Part shown: positions 27,601 through 35,705 of the stretch, piece by piece | Position numbering within the stretch: position 1 is the stretch's first letter | Layout: the number at the start of each line of letters is the position of its first letter | Origin: Lagopus muta | Taxonomy: Eukaryota > Chordata > Aves > Galliformes > Phasianidae | DNA length: 64,000 nt | Assembly: GCF_023343835.1 (NCBI RefSeq) | Contig: NC_064435.1 | Location: 83,958,134-84,022,133 of the forward strand | Reading direction: 5' to 3' | The notes under the pieces: model-generated | The model's database searches: none | Seen by the model: only the letters and a program-made list of their open reading frames with translations | Told to the model about the DNA's origin: nothing | Position numbers and translations under genes: made by a program

Positions 27601-30600
27601 TCATTTTCCTTTTGGGGTCACAGAGGGTCATGTTGCAGTGAATCCCTTGTTATTTAGCTCAGTATTACTTTACATGACATCGCTACTTCCACATTAGTGT
27701 GTCCTCCTTCATGTCCACCTTATTGCAGCCAGTGAGAACTGCCAAGAATCATGTTTGCATTGGTGTCTACCAATGCAGTCATATTTGGTGGAGACCATGT
27801 GAAGGGTGGGGACAGCATAAAAAAAAAAGGAAGGCACACGAAGCCCCAAATTTGCTGAAGACTAGGAGACTGATAAGGGTTTCTTTGGTTTTAGCTTATC
27901 AGGATATTCCTTATCTGCTGAGTGCTTAGGACTTGAGTATTTCTGAATGCATTTATAGTAAGTGGAGCCATGAGCTGTGAGCCAGAATCTTGAAATACAA
28001 ACCCTCTTTTGCACTCATGAAAACACATCTGGAGGGAAAATGATACAGCGCTGTGTCGTTTCTCCCTTTCACACCCGTTCACCTGAGTTTGTTCTCTGGG
28101 TTAGGCTTCAACTTTGCCATTTGCAACAAAAACACTCTCTGATCTAAATTCTGCCATCTCTCAAAGGTGTCGCAGCAGGAGATGACTTCCTTTTGCACAC
28201 ACTAAGTGAGAAAGCTAGCGTTTTCAACTTCGATCTTAGAAAAGATACAACCAAGGTATTATTTTCTTTGAGCACGGGTACGTTATAATCTTACCATAGG
28301 CTACAGCTTATACTTGATTAAAAATAAATTTGTTCATTAAAAGTTGCATTAAATGTAGTCCTGAGGATAAGTTTCAATGATATCCGGTGTGAAATAGCAC
28401 GATGCTGGTAATTTAGTAAGTGTAAAGTGCAGGAGGGGAGCGGTGCTTTACGCTTTCAGGTAAGCTTGGGGGATATTCTATGATATTTCTGAGTTTTTCA
28501 TTGTAAGCAAAATAACTCTCATCTAGTCTTTTATCTTTCAAGGTTGGTTGTTTTTTTGGTTTTTTTTTTTTTGTTTTTTTTTCAGATACCATTCAAATGC
28601 AAGCTTAGAAAATCTCCAGCACTAAGGAAGGAATAACTGCACTAAAAACAAAAGGTTCTCTATGTTGCCTTTCACTGAAATGGAAAGCTACTGATATTTC
28701 TCAGAGCAATAAACTAAATGATACTTATCCAAATCTCTGCACAAATTGCCTAATTTGGAGCCAATATTCCAATGTGTTTCTGCTCTCAGAAATCACAAGG
28801 TGTGTCTCAGCTTTCCAGGGATGTGTGAGCATCCTGTGATGCTTTTGACACATAACAGAAAAATAAAAATCTTAGGCTTCATAATTAGCCTTCTACCAGA
28901 AAAGAGAAGCTTGGAAATTAAACAGTGTACCATAAAACCAGGAAAGTTATATACTTTTGAATTCTGTGGTTTTTGGCATGGAGAGATTCATGATGCTTCA
29001 TCTTTAAGCTTCCAGTTAAAGCCATTTGCTCCAGTATTTGGAAAGGAAAAAATCCAAGTGTGCTTTTGAGGGTCAATCCAGCATCCTTAAATACCTTTTT
29101 CAAAGGAAGGTGCTGATTTCTAGGGGAAGGTTTGCATTTCTGAAGCAATTCATGTGTAATGCACTTTGGAGGGGGAAGAGAACTGTGCTGTTATTGAGCA
29201 CACCTGTGCACTGGCAGGCTTAGAAGGCATCTGTCATCTCTTCTTTCTAAAAGAGCAGAAGGTGGGGAGAAGAAAGAAATTTATAAACACCTTCTTAATC
29301 TGAACTGTTTTTCATATGCTTTTTCCTTGATGTCTTTTTCATCATTGGAAATTATGAGGTTTTTGTGTTGCTTCACACATGGCTTTCTGTTGATATTAAA
29401 AGGCACATCTCAGAAAGAGTGTAGGCCAAGCCCTAGTTTGATTCCAGTGGGGTCAATACTCCTTGTACCGCCTCCTGTGTAACAGCAAAATGACACTGGG
29501 ATTCTATCCCAGGAAGAGGAGTAAGGAAACATCATCCCTGCTGAGAGAATTGATGCAGATGTTTTTACAAACGTTGCGCCAGGATGCTTTCTTCAAACTA
29601 GAAAAGTTCCTGGATTTGTAAAGAAGAGCAGCTTTGAGCGGTCAGTCCATGTATTTCAACTATGAGGAGAGATGAATAACAGATCAACAAGCCTCAACAA
29701 GATACAAAACTAGACTTTGTGTCATTCTCCTTGGAATTGCGTGGACTATTGACAAACACAGGAAAGAAAATATGTGCCCATAATAAAATACTGTTCTGCC
29801 ACAAATACCAAGTTTTAGCAGATGCAGAGCTCACACGACCTCCCATCTGACCTTCTGAACTGCAGTAGAAGTAACTTGGCTTGCTGCAACCAGTGACAGG
29901 AGAGCAAGTGGGTGTGGATGGTGCTATTCAGAGCTGCCTTACTGAAGGATGTGCCAGTTCCTTGGCATGGAAATCACCCTGGATGACTTTGCCAGCCATT
30001 TATTCCCTGCCAGTTTGAGAGCACATTACTTCTGGGAGCAGTTTTATCCAGCCCAGAGTGAAATGCAGGAAACGAGGTATTTTTTACTTTGTTCTGGCTG
30101 TGAAAATGCACGTGTAGTATGGGGAAACAAAGAAACAGTATCTGATGCATGTTTTCCAAAGTGTTAGATGAGAACACATCACAACACTTCAAGAGGAAAA
30201 TATCTCCTCCTTCTGTTAACTGCTGATTACTTTTTCCTCTCCTTTTTCCCTTAAATCCTTGAGAGCAAAAACCCGGATTTCAAATGTTATTTCATGTTTC
30301 TGACTTCAGTTGTGATGAAAGAAGACTAGGTGAAGAGTGGAAAGGAAGTGATGGCCGGTTTTCCAGTTTGAAAAGGAAGCCAGAAAAGAGAGCATGGGAG
30401 TCTTTTTCCACCACCTCCCCCCACAACTCTAAATTTACCAATTTTCAAACCTTAAATGAGAGCAATGAACTCCAAAATCACCTCTTTAAAGGGTATGGAA
30501 CCCCAGTAAAAGAAAACAGTCTGCTGGCACGGGATAAGAGGGTGCACAAACTAATGAGTGCCCTTCCTGCCTTAATGACAACAGTAGGTATCCCAGAGTC

Positions 30601-33600
30601 TAATCCACATATAACCGGAATGTTGAAGTCCAGAACTCTTAAACCACCGTGGAAACATCCGGACAGCTGCTTCTCTCCAAGCAAAATAGAAATGCTAATG
30701 ACTGTGCTGCTTGGTGAGGCTCCAACAACACCATGTGTCCGTAACAGCATGAGCTACTGGCACACAGAAGAAATAAAAGCAACTGTAGACTTCTCTTCAT
30801 CTCTGTAGGGTACTCCAGTTAGACTGGCATAGTACATTGCCTTTGCTAGCAGCAAAGTGTCTTGGATGATAACTAGGGACTGGCTTACTTTAGCAGGTCT
30901 TTAAGAACTGAGAAAAGAATGGTTTGTTGAGATTCTGGATGCTTGATTTTAGGATAGTTATTTGAAACTCGGCCACCCAACTTCCAACTGCCATTCCTTG
31001 CTGTGTTTGGCCTTCAAATAATGACACAGAATATGAAGAATTTACTGTTTCATTTCCATATCTGTCCTCCTCCTGGGGAAACGAAGCAAAATGTTCCCCA
31101 GCAATGATGAAAACAATCTCATTTTTTTGTCCTCTAATTACATATCTTCATATAGCTATTTCTGAGACATCAGGCTTTATTTCCTTCACTTTGTGACATC
31201 TGACTTCAACGACTGCGTACTGCTGTCAGTTTTGACTGGGAAAGAGCAAACGCAGTGCAGTATAAAAGTTATTAGCTGGAGGAATTTAAGATGAAAAGAA
31301 AAAGAAAAAAAGCAACCCACTTAGTTGTTGTTAGAGTGACATCTAAACAGAGTGCTTTCAGTATTAATGCCAATGTAACTGAAGTTGTAAAAAATGATCC
31401 CTCATCCCCTCCAGAATTAAAGCTTTGAGTTTCTTTTTGTTTTTGTTTGTTATGCTGTGTTACCCAGGTATGTAAGTGCCTCCACAGAAGACATAAATAT
31501 TGACTTGATTCCATGCTGAATCCTACTTGTAAGCTGGGCAGCGGACCTATGGGTAAAGATGAAGCCAGGGTGCTTCAAGTATTTAGCACATGGTAAGGCA
31601 AGGCATGCAGGCTGCATGCACATAATGGATTTGTAAGCTCAGCTGTTGCCAAGCTCTTACAAATTGGCTAATAAATTTGAAATGCCTGAGTTAAGCGTGT
31701 CATTTATAATGTGGCAGTGCTGCAGGACCCTGACTCACCAAGTGGTGCTTTTCTGGTGTAGCAGGGGAATGCTACGTATGCCCTTCCACGGCACCTTCAC
31801 AAGGCAGACTCATCCCAGCAGCTCTTGGCTCTGTGGTACACTTAGTTTTATCCTCCTAATTTATCTCCATCCTTTCTTCCACGACAAATCAAGCTGCACT
31901 TGTGGCATATTACTTTATCACTAAATATGGATTTGAGTCTCAAATTACATGCGTTTGGATCTGATCAACTATTTTCTGTAATAAAAATCAAGAAATGCTA
32001 TTAAACAAAATTAACATTAAATGAAGTACCTGACAAACAATGGATATTTGTTTCTTTTACAGGTCACAGTGATTGTAATGAAGATGCAATGGCCAATCTT
32101 AAAGAATGGGGGGAGTATTCCTAGGGAAGAAAGGAGTCAACACCAAGGCCAGGATGCAAGTTTATATAACAGGTATTTATAAGAAGCTGTGCAAATAAGA
32201 ATTTACTTATCAAGCATCATACCCTGACATGATGGCCATGGTTCTTGGAAGAGTTAGGTATCCTTCATCAATCTCAAATTACACTGGTTGCCTAAGTTTC
32301 TTAGAAAACTTAAAAAAAAAATAATCTACCTTCTATCTAAATAACCCATCTGCACCTGGACTGTTGTAGAGCTACTTGAACCTATTAATTACAGTGTCAT
32401 GCCATCCCCATGTTTATGCTTACCGTAGTGCTATCTAGCCTCTTTGTAAGCATTAGTTGCCATGCACTGTGCAAGGTTACACACTCTCTCACTCTGTAAA
32501 TGTGGGATTTGACCCCACAAAAAATATACTGACAAATCAAAATTTATAATCGGTTTAAAGTTCAAGGGTGCAGCCAAATCCTTAGCCAGTGTAATTTGAC
32601 CTAGATCCACTGAAGTAAGCACAGCCATATTGAACTGCATAAGCAGAACTATTTCACTGTGGTTGCCTTCATAGTGTGGGGGTAAAAAGGAAACACTGAA
32701 AGCCTCACAAAGACTGTTGAAAATGAATTTAAGAGTCGTTATGCTACATTCTATAAGTAATAGCGATGTAATGCCTATGGTGTTGATGAAACTCTTAGAG
32801 TAGAAGGGACATTAGTAACACATACCTGCCTGTGCCACTTCAGAAAGGGATGATAAAATAGTGTTCATACTTCTTGGCATAAAATCTAAGGTTATTATTT
32901 CTTTGCTCCTGGTACTGTCAGTAGCATCCTCCTCTCTTCCCTCAGTCAGCTCCAAGACTACCTAGACACTCATGAGCTGCAACTTTTAACCCTGTGTTAG
33001 TTTCATTGCAGCAGTTTTCATCAAAAGCTTGGGTTTCATCTTCAGGCATTAATGCTCCCATGACACTCTTTCAAACTTTTAGAGCCAAAGCAACCTTTGG
33101 TTAGGGGATTCTACCAAATTGGTCATTTTCCCCTCAGAATGCGTTCATTTATGAATAATGCAAAATCTAAGCCACTTTTCAGCAATAACAGATAATTGGA
33201 GATACAGGAGAGCAAAAACTTGCTAATAGAGCTCATGTGTAACTCTGAACACGTGTATCTAGCTAATGCTGCCAGCTGTTCAAAGAATAATTCAAAGGTT
33301 GAATGGAACAGCTCTAAGAAACAGAAATGATAGGTTAGGGAAAAGTGTCAACTATAATTTCCATTAGCAGGAATACAAAGTTGTTGATATTTGTCATTTT
33401 TTTATTTGTACCCATATGATTGATGTCATCTCAGTCCAAATGAGATGAGCCCAAATGAAATACTTTACCTGTTTCAGGCTATTCTAACTTTCTTTCAAGC
33501 TGTCTCAACCTGGATATTACTTGTACCAGTCACTGATAAATGACACACATTGCCTTCTGGAACGCCAGTTTTATCTGTAACTGTAATCCATTATATAATA

Positions 33601-35171
33601 AGAGAGATGGTATCAATGGCTGGTATTTCAGGCTTTGTGTAGTTGTAGTATCGTAGAATTATAGAATGGCTTGGGTTGGAAAGGACCTCAAAGATCATCA
33701 GGTTCCAACCGCACTGCTGCAAGCAGGCTTATCAACTGCTAGATCAAGTACTAGATCAGTAACTTAGTCATGTTTTGTTTTCCTGTCTTACCCAGCACTA
33801 TAAGAAATAGCTCTTCAGTAAAATAGTGGAAAGCCATTCTGGAGCTCCTAGGAAGTCATGGCACTGAGCTTGCCAGACTTCAAGAAGCATCTGAACAATG
33901 CTCTCAGGAATATGGTCTGATTTTTGGATGGTCCTGTGTGAATCTGGGAGTTGGTCTCAATGATCCTCACATGTCCCTTCCAACTTGGGAAATTCTATGA
34001 TTCTATAATTCTATAAATTTATGTACCGTTTATCACAGAATATAGAATGGCCTGGGTTGAAAAGGACCACAAAGATCATCTAATTTCAACCCCCTGCTAT
34101 GTGCAGGGTCACCAACCAGCAGACCAGGCTGCCCAGAGCCACATCCAGCCTGGTCTTGAATGCCTCCAGGGATGGGGCATCCACAACCTCCTTGGGCAAC
34201 CTGTTCCAGTGCTTCACCACCCTCTGAGTGAAAAACTTCCTTCTAATATGCAACCTAACTATCATATACCTCTGAGTGGACTGCAAACACACTGAATAGG
34301 AGAAACAAATTCAGAATTACAGAAGGTGACTGTTAAGAAGAGGACTTAACTAATGGAATTGAATATCATTCCTATCTTAGCTGATCACCGCAAAGGGGCT
34401 TTCAAATTGATTAGTACGTGTGAAGGGCAAAAATTACAGTGTATATTGCAAAATCATTTGGGAAAAAAGCAATGCTGTTAAGTTGTATGAAAGAAGAATC
34501 AGGTTGTGAAGAAATCATGCCACCACTTCTGATACGACAAGCTTGGACGGGGTATTCAGCCCTGTTATGCCTCGGAGTGCAGAACACATGCACGGTGCTC
34601 TTGTACTGTGTAAGGTCAGCGCTACGCTTCGTGCCTCGCCGTTTGCAAATGGGATGAGGTCCTCCGGGAAGTTACCATGACGGCACGACACGATGCGCTT
34701 TGCAGAGAGTCTCCTACTTGCTAAGCAGATGGCTGCACTGTTCCACTTTGACTCTCCTAAACGTCAGACTGGAACCTAAAACTCCATTGTTCATTCACTT
34801 CACTACGCGGAAAAAAAGAAAGTGTGCCACGGCAGATTGTATGGCTAGCGCGGACACTTCGATTATCATGCCACCGGCAGTAATCTCTTTATGTAAGCTG
34901 CTCACACGCGACTCGAAATAGAGAAAAACGCACCTGCTTGCAGGCAGGGAGATAACGGGGTGCACCTACCGGAGCAGCCCCCGCATGCTTCCAAGGGGAC
35001 GGCGCACCGCCCACCCCCGGCGCCCCCCACCCCGCTCCTCCGGCTGCCTTTCCCGCTCCCCGCCTTGCAGCCCCGGCTGCCCGCTCCCTCCCCGCGGCCA
35101 GGGCTCAGCCTGCGGTCTGGGCTCCTGTCGTGTCCCGGAGCCGCCATTTCGCGGCCTCCCGCACTCACCAT
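532..35171 (-). CDS. ELOVL2: ELOVL2, very long chain fatty acid elongase 2 (whole spliced coding region, 8 exons)
   Basis: Elongases of this family catalyse the condensation step (acyl-CoA plus malonyl-CoA) of chain elongation in the ER membrane; ELOVL2 prefers C20 and C22 polyunsaturated substrates and feeds DHA synthesis. Exons on the minus strand, in reading order, are 35169-35171 (ATG only), 15195-15258, 10023-10210, 4268-4345, 3205-3376, 2033-2157, 1102-1236 and 532-660. All junctions are GT-AG and the frame closes to 297 residues; human ELOVL2 has 296. Seen directly: the catalytic HVYHH box at residues 146-150, [10 protein letters not shown] at 114-123, MYSYYG at 183-188, TQAQ at 206-209, and a C-terminal KKAQ dilysine ER-retrieval signal. 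The N-terminal EHLKAFD and GPRDSRVRGW follow ELOVL2 rather than ELOVL5, and the FPFGCL stretch has Cys234 where ELOVL5 has Trp. The start was chosen because exon 1 ends ATG|gtgagt and splices to GAG CAC CTG. No frameshift or missing residue is seen. Confidence 0.96.
661..1101 (-). other. ELOVL2: ELOVL2 intron 7
   Basis: A GT-AG intron of 441 bp between exons 7 and 8. I see no repeat or gene in it beyond a short purine-rich (GA)n tract next to the donor side at about 1080-1092. Confidence 0.9.
1102..1236 (-). CDS. ELOVL2: ELOVL2 exon 7
   Basis: A 135-bp exon of 45 codons (residues 211-255), from [13 protein letters not shown] to LFVNFYIK. It contains the last membrane spans and the FPFGCLMF stretch with Cys234, the position linked to ELOVL2 versus ELOVL5 chain-length preference. 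Acceptor tactccag|ATCCAG, donor AAG|gtaagc. Confidence 0.96.
1237..2032 (-). other. ELOVL2: ELOVL2 intron 6
   Basis: A 796-bp GT-AG intron. It holds only an A-rich tract near 1401-1425 and a short (AAT)n/A tract near 1827-1843; nothing coding is recognised. Confidence 0.9.
2033..2157 (-). CDS. ELOVL2: ELOVL2 exon 6
   Basis: A 125-bp exon encoding residues 169-210, [22 protein letters not shown] then [16 protein letters not shown]. It holds the [13 protein letters not shown] motif shared by ELO enzymes. Acceptor tttatag|GTTTCT, donor CAGCTG|gtatgt. Confidence 0.96.
2158..3204 (-). other. ELOVL2: ELOVL2 intron 5
   Basis: A 1,047-bp GT-AG intron containing one diverged CR1 fragment (2590-2770). 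Nothing else is recognised. Confidence 0.9.
2590..2770 (-). repeat. CR1 LINE 3' fragment (diverged)
   Basis: The plus strand reads GTAGAATCAT...GGTTGGAGAAGACT...GAGATCATCTAGTCCAACC, then GGGCAGTGCCAGTGCCTTACCAC. This is the reverse complement of a CR1 3' UTR and ORF2 end; older and more diverged than other copies here. Confidence 0.85.
3205..3376 (-). CDS. ELOVL2: ELOVL2 exon 5 (catalytic histidine box)
   Basis: A 172-bp exon encoding residues 112-168 plus one base. It carries [10 protein letters not shown], the [12 protein letters not shown] segment typical of ELO proteins, and the HVYHH active-site box (residues 146-150) followed by [14 protein letters not shown]. Acceptor tttacag|GTAGCC, donor CAAA|gtaagt. 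The frame continues through the split Ser codon into exon 6. Confidence 0.97.
3377..4267 (-). other. ELOVL2: ELOVL2 intron 4
   Basis: An 891-bp GT-AG intron. Its only notable content is the alternating purine/pyrimidine tract at 4062-4137. Confidence 0.9.
4062..4137. repeat. Alternating TA/TG/CA low-complexity tract
   Basis: About 75 bp of interrupted TATATGTA, TACACACA and TGTGTATG units, an imperfect alternating purine-pyrimidine tract within ELOVL2 intron 4. Confidence 0.8.
4268..4345 (-). CDS. ELOVL2: ELOVL2 exon 4
   Basis: A 78-bp, phase-0 exon of 26 codons (residues 86-111), [26 protein letters not shown]. The Trp-Glu-Gly-Gly-Tyr and AGEADIR segments are ELOVL2 signatures. Acceptor ttccag|CTCATC, donor CGG|gtgagg. 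Confidence 0.95.
5127..5296 (-). repeat. CR1 LINE 3' end
   Basis: The plus strand shows ATAGAATCATAGAATGGCCT, then GACCAGGCTGCCCAGAGCC and GGGCAACCTGTTCCAGTG, the reverse complement of the CR1 3' terminus with its ATTCTATGA-type end. 5'-truncated. Confidence 0.93.
7900..8087 (+). repeat. CR1 LINE 3' end
   Basis: Plus-strand CR1: AAGCACTGGAACAGGTTGCC, GGTGGTGGATGCCCCGTCCC, GGTCAGGCTGGATGGAGCTC, GGTCCCTTCCAGCTC, ending AATTCTATGAT. 5'-truncated. Confidence 0.93.
8395..8575 (+). repeat. CR1 LINE 3' end
   Basis: Plus-strand CR1: TTCAAGGCCAGGCTGGATGG, a CCTGCCTACAGCAGGGGGAT segment, GGTCCCTTCCAACCCC and a degraded CATTCTGTGATTC end. Lies in the same orientation about 300 bp after the preceding copy. 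Confidence 0.92.
10023..10210 (-). CDS. ELOVL2: ELOVL2 exon 3
   Basis: A 188-bp exon encoding residues 23-85, from [14 protein letters not shown] to LYMLIE. It holds the first two hydrophobic membrane spans ([19 protein letters not shown] and [18 protein letters not shown]) separated by the basic NKFMKNRQ loop. Acceptor ttttcag|ATTCC, donor GAG|gtaagt. Confidence 0.96.
10211..15194 (-). other. ELOVL2: ELOVL2 intron 2
   Basis: A 5.0-kb GT-AG intron, AT-rich. The only clear element is an A20 tract at 14079-14098. No CR1 copy, RNA gene or credible ORF was recognised across it, making it the most repeat-poor long stretch of the locus. Confidence 0.85.
14079..14098. repeat. Poly(A) tract, 20 bp
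   Basis: An uninterrupted run of 20 A. No retroposon body is recognised upstream. Confidence 0.95.
15195..15258 (-). CDS. ELOVL2: ELOVL2 exon 2
   Basis: A 64-bp exon encoding residues 2-22 plus one base ([21 protein letters not shown]). The acceptor is ...tttttag|GAGCAC and the donor CTCGAG|gtaagc. It is the cytosolic or lumenal N-terminal tail before the first membrane span. Too short for ORF callers; recognised by its match to the ELOVL2 N terminus. Confidence 0.95.
15570..15609. repeat. (ATCT)n tetranucleotide microsatellite
   Basis: About nine to ten perfect TATC/ATCT units, about 310 bp upstream (in transcript sense) of the ELOVL2 exon 2 acceptor. Likely length-polymorphic. Confidence 0.97.
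16694..16830 (-). repeat. CR1 LINE 3' end
   Basis: The plus strand shows ATCACAGAATGGCCTGGGTT, CAGGGTCACCAACCACCAG, and CAGGCTGCCCAGAGCC, the reverse complement of a CR1 3' end. It carries a doubled AGAATCA terminal unit and stops after CATCCAGCCT. Confidence 0.92.
22378..22391. repeat. Poly(T) tract
   Basis: A short T run followed by CCCC; no associated retroposon recognised. Confidence 0.8.
26225..26346 (+). repeat. CR1-like fragment, strongly diverged
   Basis: Plus strand: GTGTTCAAGAGGCACTG, GGTTGGATTTGATGATCTTT, GTAGGTCCATTTCAACTGAA. This is the layout of a CR1 3' UTR but with many substitutions and no intact ATTCTATGA end, so it is an old copy. Confidence 0.65.
30284..30808 (+). other. 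Unassigned 174-codon ORF in ELOVL2 intron 1, antisense
   Basis: This is the second-longest start-to-stop frame in the window, and the longest outside a CpG island. The frame is open from 30263, right after a pyrimidine-rich stretch (about 30228-30257) and an AG at 30262-30263 that resembles a 3' splice site with a possible branch point. It ends in TAG at 30806-30808, and an AATAAA hexamer lies inside the ORF at about 30771. The predicted product is basic and hydrophilic, rich in Lys, Ser, Thr and Pro, with no signal peptide, membrane span or motif I recognise. It matches no gene I know from the syntenic region. By my rough estimate a frame this long could occur by chance in 64 kb, so it may be noncoding, a decayed gene exon or an exon of an unannotated antisense transcript. 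I do not call it a gene. Confidence 0.25.
33650..33766 (-). repeat. CR1 LINE 3' end
   Basis: Plus strand: CGTAGAATTATAGAATGGCT, TTGGAAAGGACCTCAAAGAT and TTCCAACCGCACTGCTGCAA, the reverse complement of a CR1 3' terminus. Only the last 100 bp or so is retained. Confidence 0.85.
33835..34016 (+). repeat. CR1 LINE 3' end (different subfamily)
   Basis: Plus strand: GACTTCAAGAAGCATCTGAA, GCTCTCAGGAATATGGTCTG, GGTCCTGTGTGAATCTGGGA, ending ATTCTATGATTCTATAATTC. Its UTR differs from the CAGGGTCACCAACC type, so it is a distinct CR1 subfamily. Confidence 0.88.
34036..34292 (-). pseudogene. CR1 LINE 3' end with remnant of ORF2 C terminus
   Basis: The minus strand encodes an open 68-codon stretch (34086-34292) containing [30 protein letters not shown] and LHIAGG, the conserved C-terminal tail of the CR1 ORF2 protein (endonuclease-reverse transcriptase). 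It is followed by the CR1 3' UTR and terminus (reverse complement of AGAATGGCCTGGGTT on the plus strand). It is 5'-truncated and has no catalytic domain, so it is dead. The intact tail reading frame suggests a relatively young insertion. Confidence 0.92.
34430..34930. promoter_or_regulatory. CpG-containing shelf inside ELOVL2 intron 1, near exon 1
   Basis: Unlike the CpG-poor intron around it, this 500-bp stretch has many CpG dinucleotides at moderate GC (for example GATACGACAAG, GACGGCACGACACGATGCG, CACACGCGACTCG). It lies between a CR1 copy and the ELOVL2 island. The 11-mer ATCATGCCACC occurs twice, near 34515 and 34867. I find no ORF or known repeat. An unmethylated promoter shore or intronic enhancer is likely; an old LTR is possible but unproven. 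Confidence 0.4.
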
Positions 35172-35440
35172 GGCGCCGCGGCTGTGAGGCGCTGTCCAGG
35201 GTAGCGGCCCGGCTCTGCCGCCGTTCCCGCCGCGCCCGCCCTATAAGGCGCCGCCTCCGGCCCGCCGCGCCGCCTCCCGACCGGCAGCCCGACGGATGAA
35301 GCCCCGCCACCGCCCCGCAGTCGGCGTGGAGAATGGCAGGACGCCCCTGAGAAACGGCGGGGAGGGTTCAGCCCCGGAGGTGTCGGTTTGGGAGCGTGTG
35401 GTCGGTGCCCAGGCACTCGTACTTGCCCTGACCTGAAGCC
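34930..35440 (-). promoter_or_regulatory. ELOVL2: ELOVL2 CpG-island promoter and 5' UTR
   Basis: Very GC- and CpG-rich sequence covering the start codon at 35169-35171, the unplaced 5' UTR above it and the first 200 bp of intron 1. GC boxes (CCGCCC/GGGCGG) are present. A TATA-like CTATAAGG lies at 35241-35248 on the plus strand, 70 bp from the ATG; its better orientation is antisense, so the sense promoter is probably TATA-less. The transcription start is not determinable here. Confidence 0.8.
35169..35171 (-). CDS. ELOVL2: ELOVL2 coding exon 1 (start codon only)
   Basis: The minus strand reads GCGGCGCC ATG immediately followed by gtgagt, a consensus donor. The coding part of exon 1 is therefore just the initiator methionine, with a Kozak-like context after splicing (GCC ATG G). 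Exon 2 supplies residue 2 onward, matching the ELOVL2 N terminus. The 5' UTR lies just above 35171; its far end cannot be read from sequence alone. Confidence 0.88.
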
Positions 35441-35705
35441 TCGGTTCTTCCACGCGCTGTGCCAAGCTGAGATCGATGTCCCTTCTCTACGTAACTGGGG
35501 CAATGGGTAGCCACGTGTTTGTTTAGGTTGGCCCGAGAAGAGGTGAAAGAGTGGGAGCTACTGGCTCCCTCTGTGACGGCTCAGATACTAAACAGGAGAA
35601 AAGGAAGGGGGGAGGCTTTGTGCCTGTTAGAACAAAGACAACAATTTACACCTTCTAAAGTGATTTCTGATCTGAATGCAAGCAAGGCATTATATCTCCT
35701 ATAAA

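Larger units (their letters stand above)
15259..35168 (-). other. ELOVL2: ELOVL2 intron 1 (19.9 kb)
   Basis: The first intron, donor ATG|gtgagt at 35168 and acceptor tttttag at 15259. It contains the (ATCT)n microsatellite at 15570, CR1 pieces at 16694-16830, 26225-26346, 33650-33766, 33835-34016 and 34036-34292, and a 174-codon plus-strand ORF at 30284-30808. A CpG-rich stretch lies near the promoter at 34430-34930. The long AT-rich runs 16.9-26.2 kb, 26.4-30.2 kb and 30.9-33.6 kb show no repeats or genes I can identify. Confidence 0.88.

Noticed and set aside
34430..34930. Possible ALV/EAV-type LTR, suggested by a GCACCGTGCATG-like 12-mer in reverse
   Set aside because: Only one short resemblance was noticed; no TG...CA ends, primer-binding site, polypurine tract or poly(A) signal in LTR order could be shown, so it is left as an unassigned CpG-rich block.
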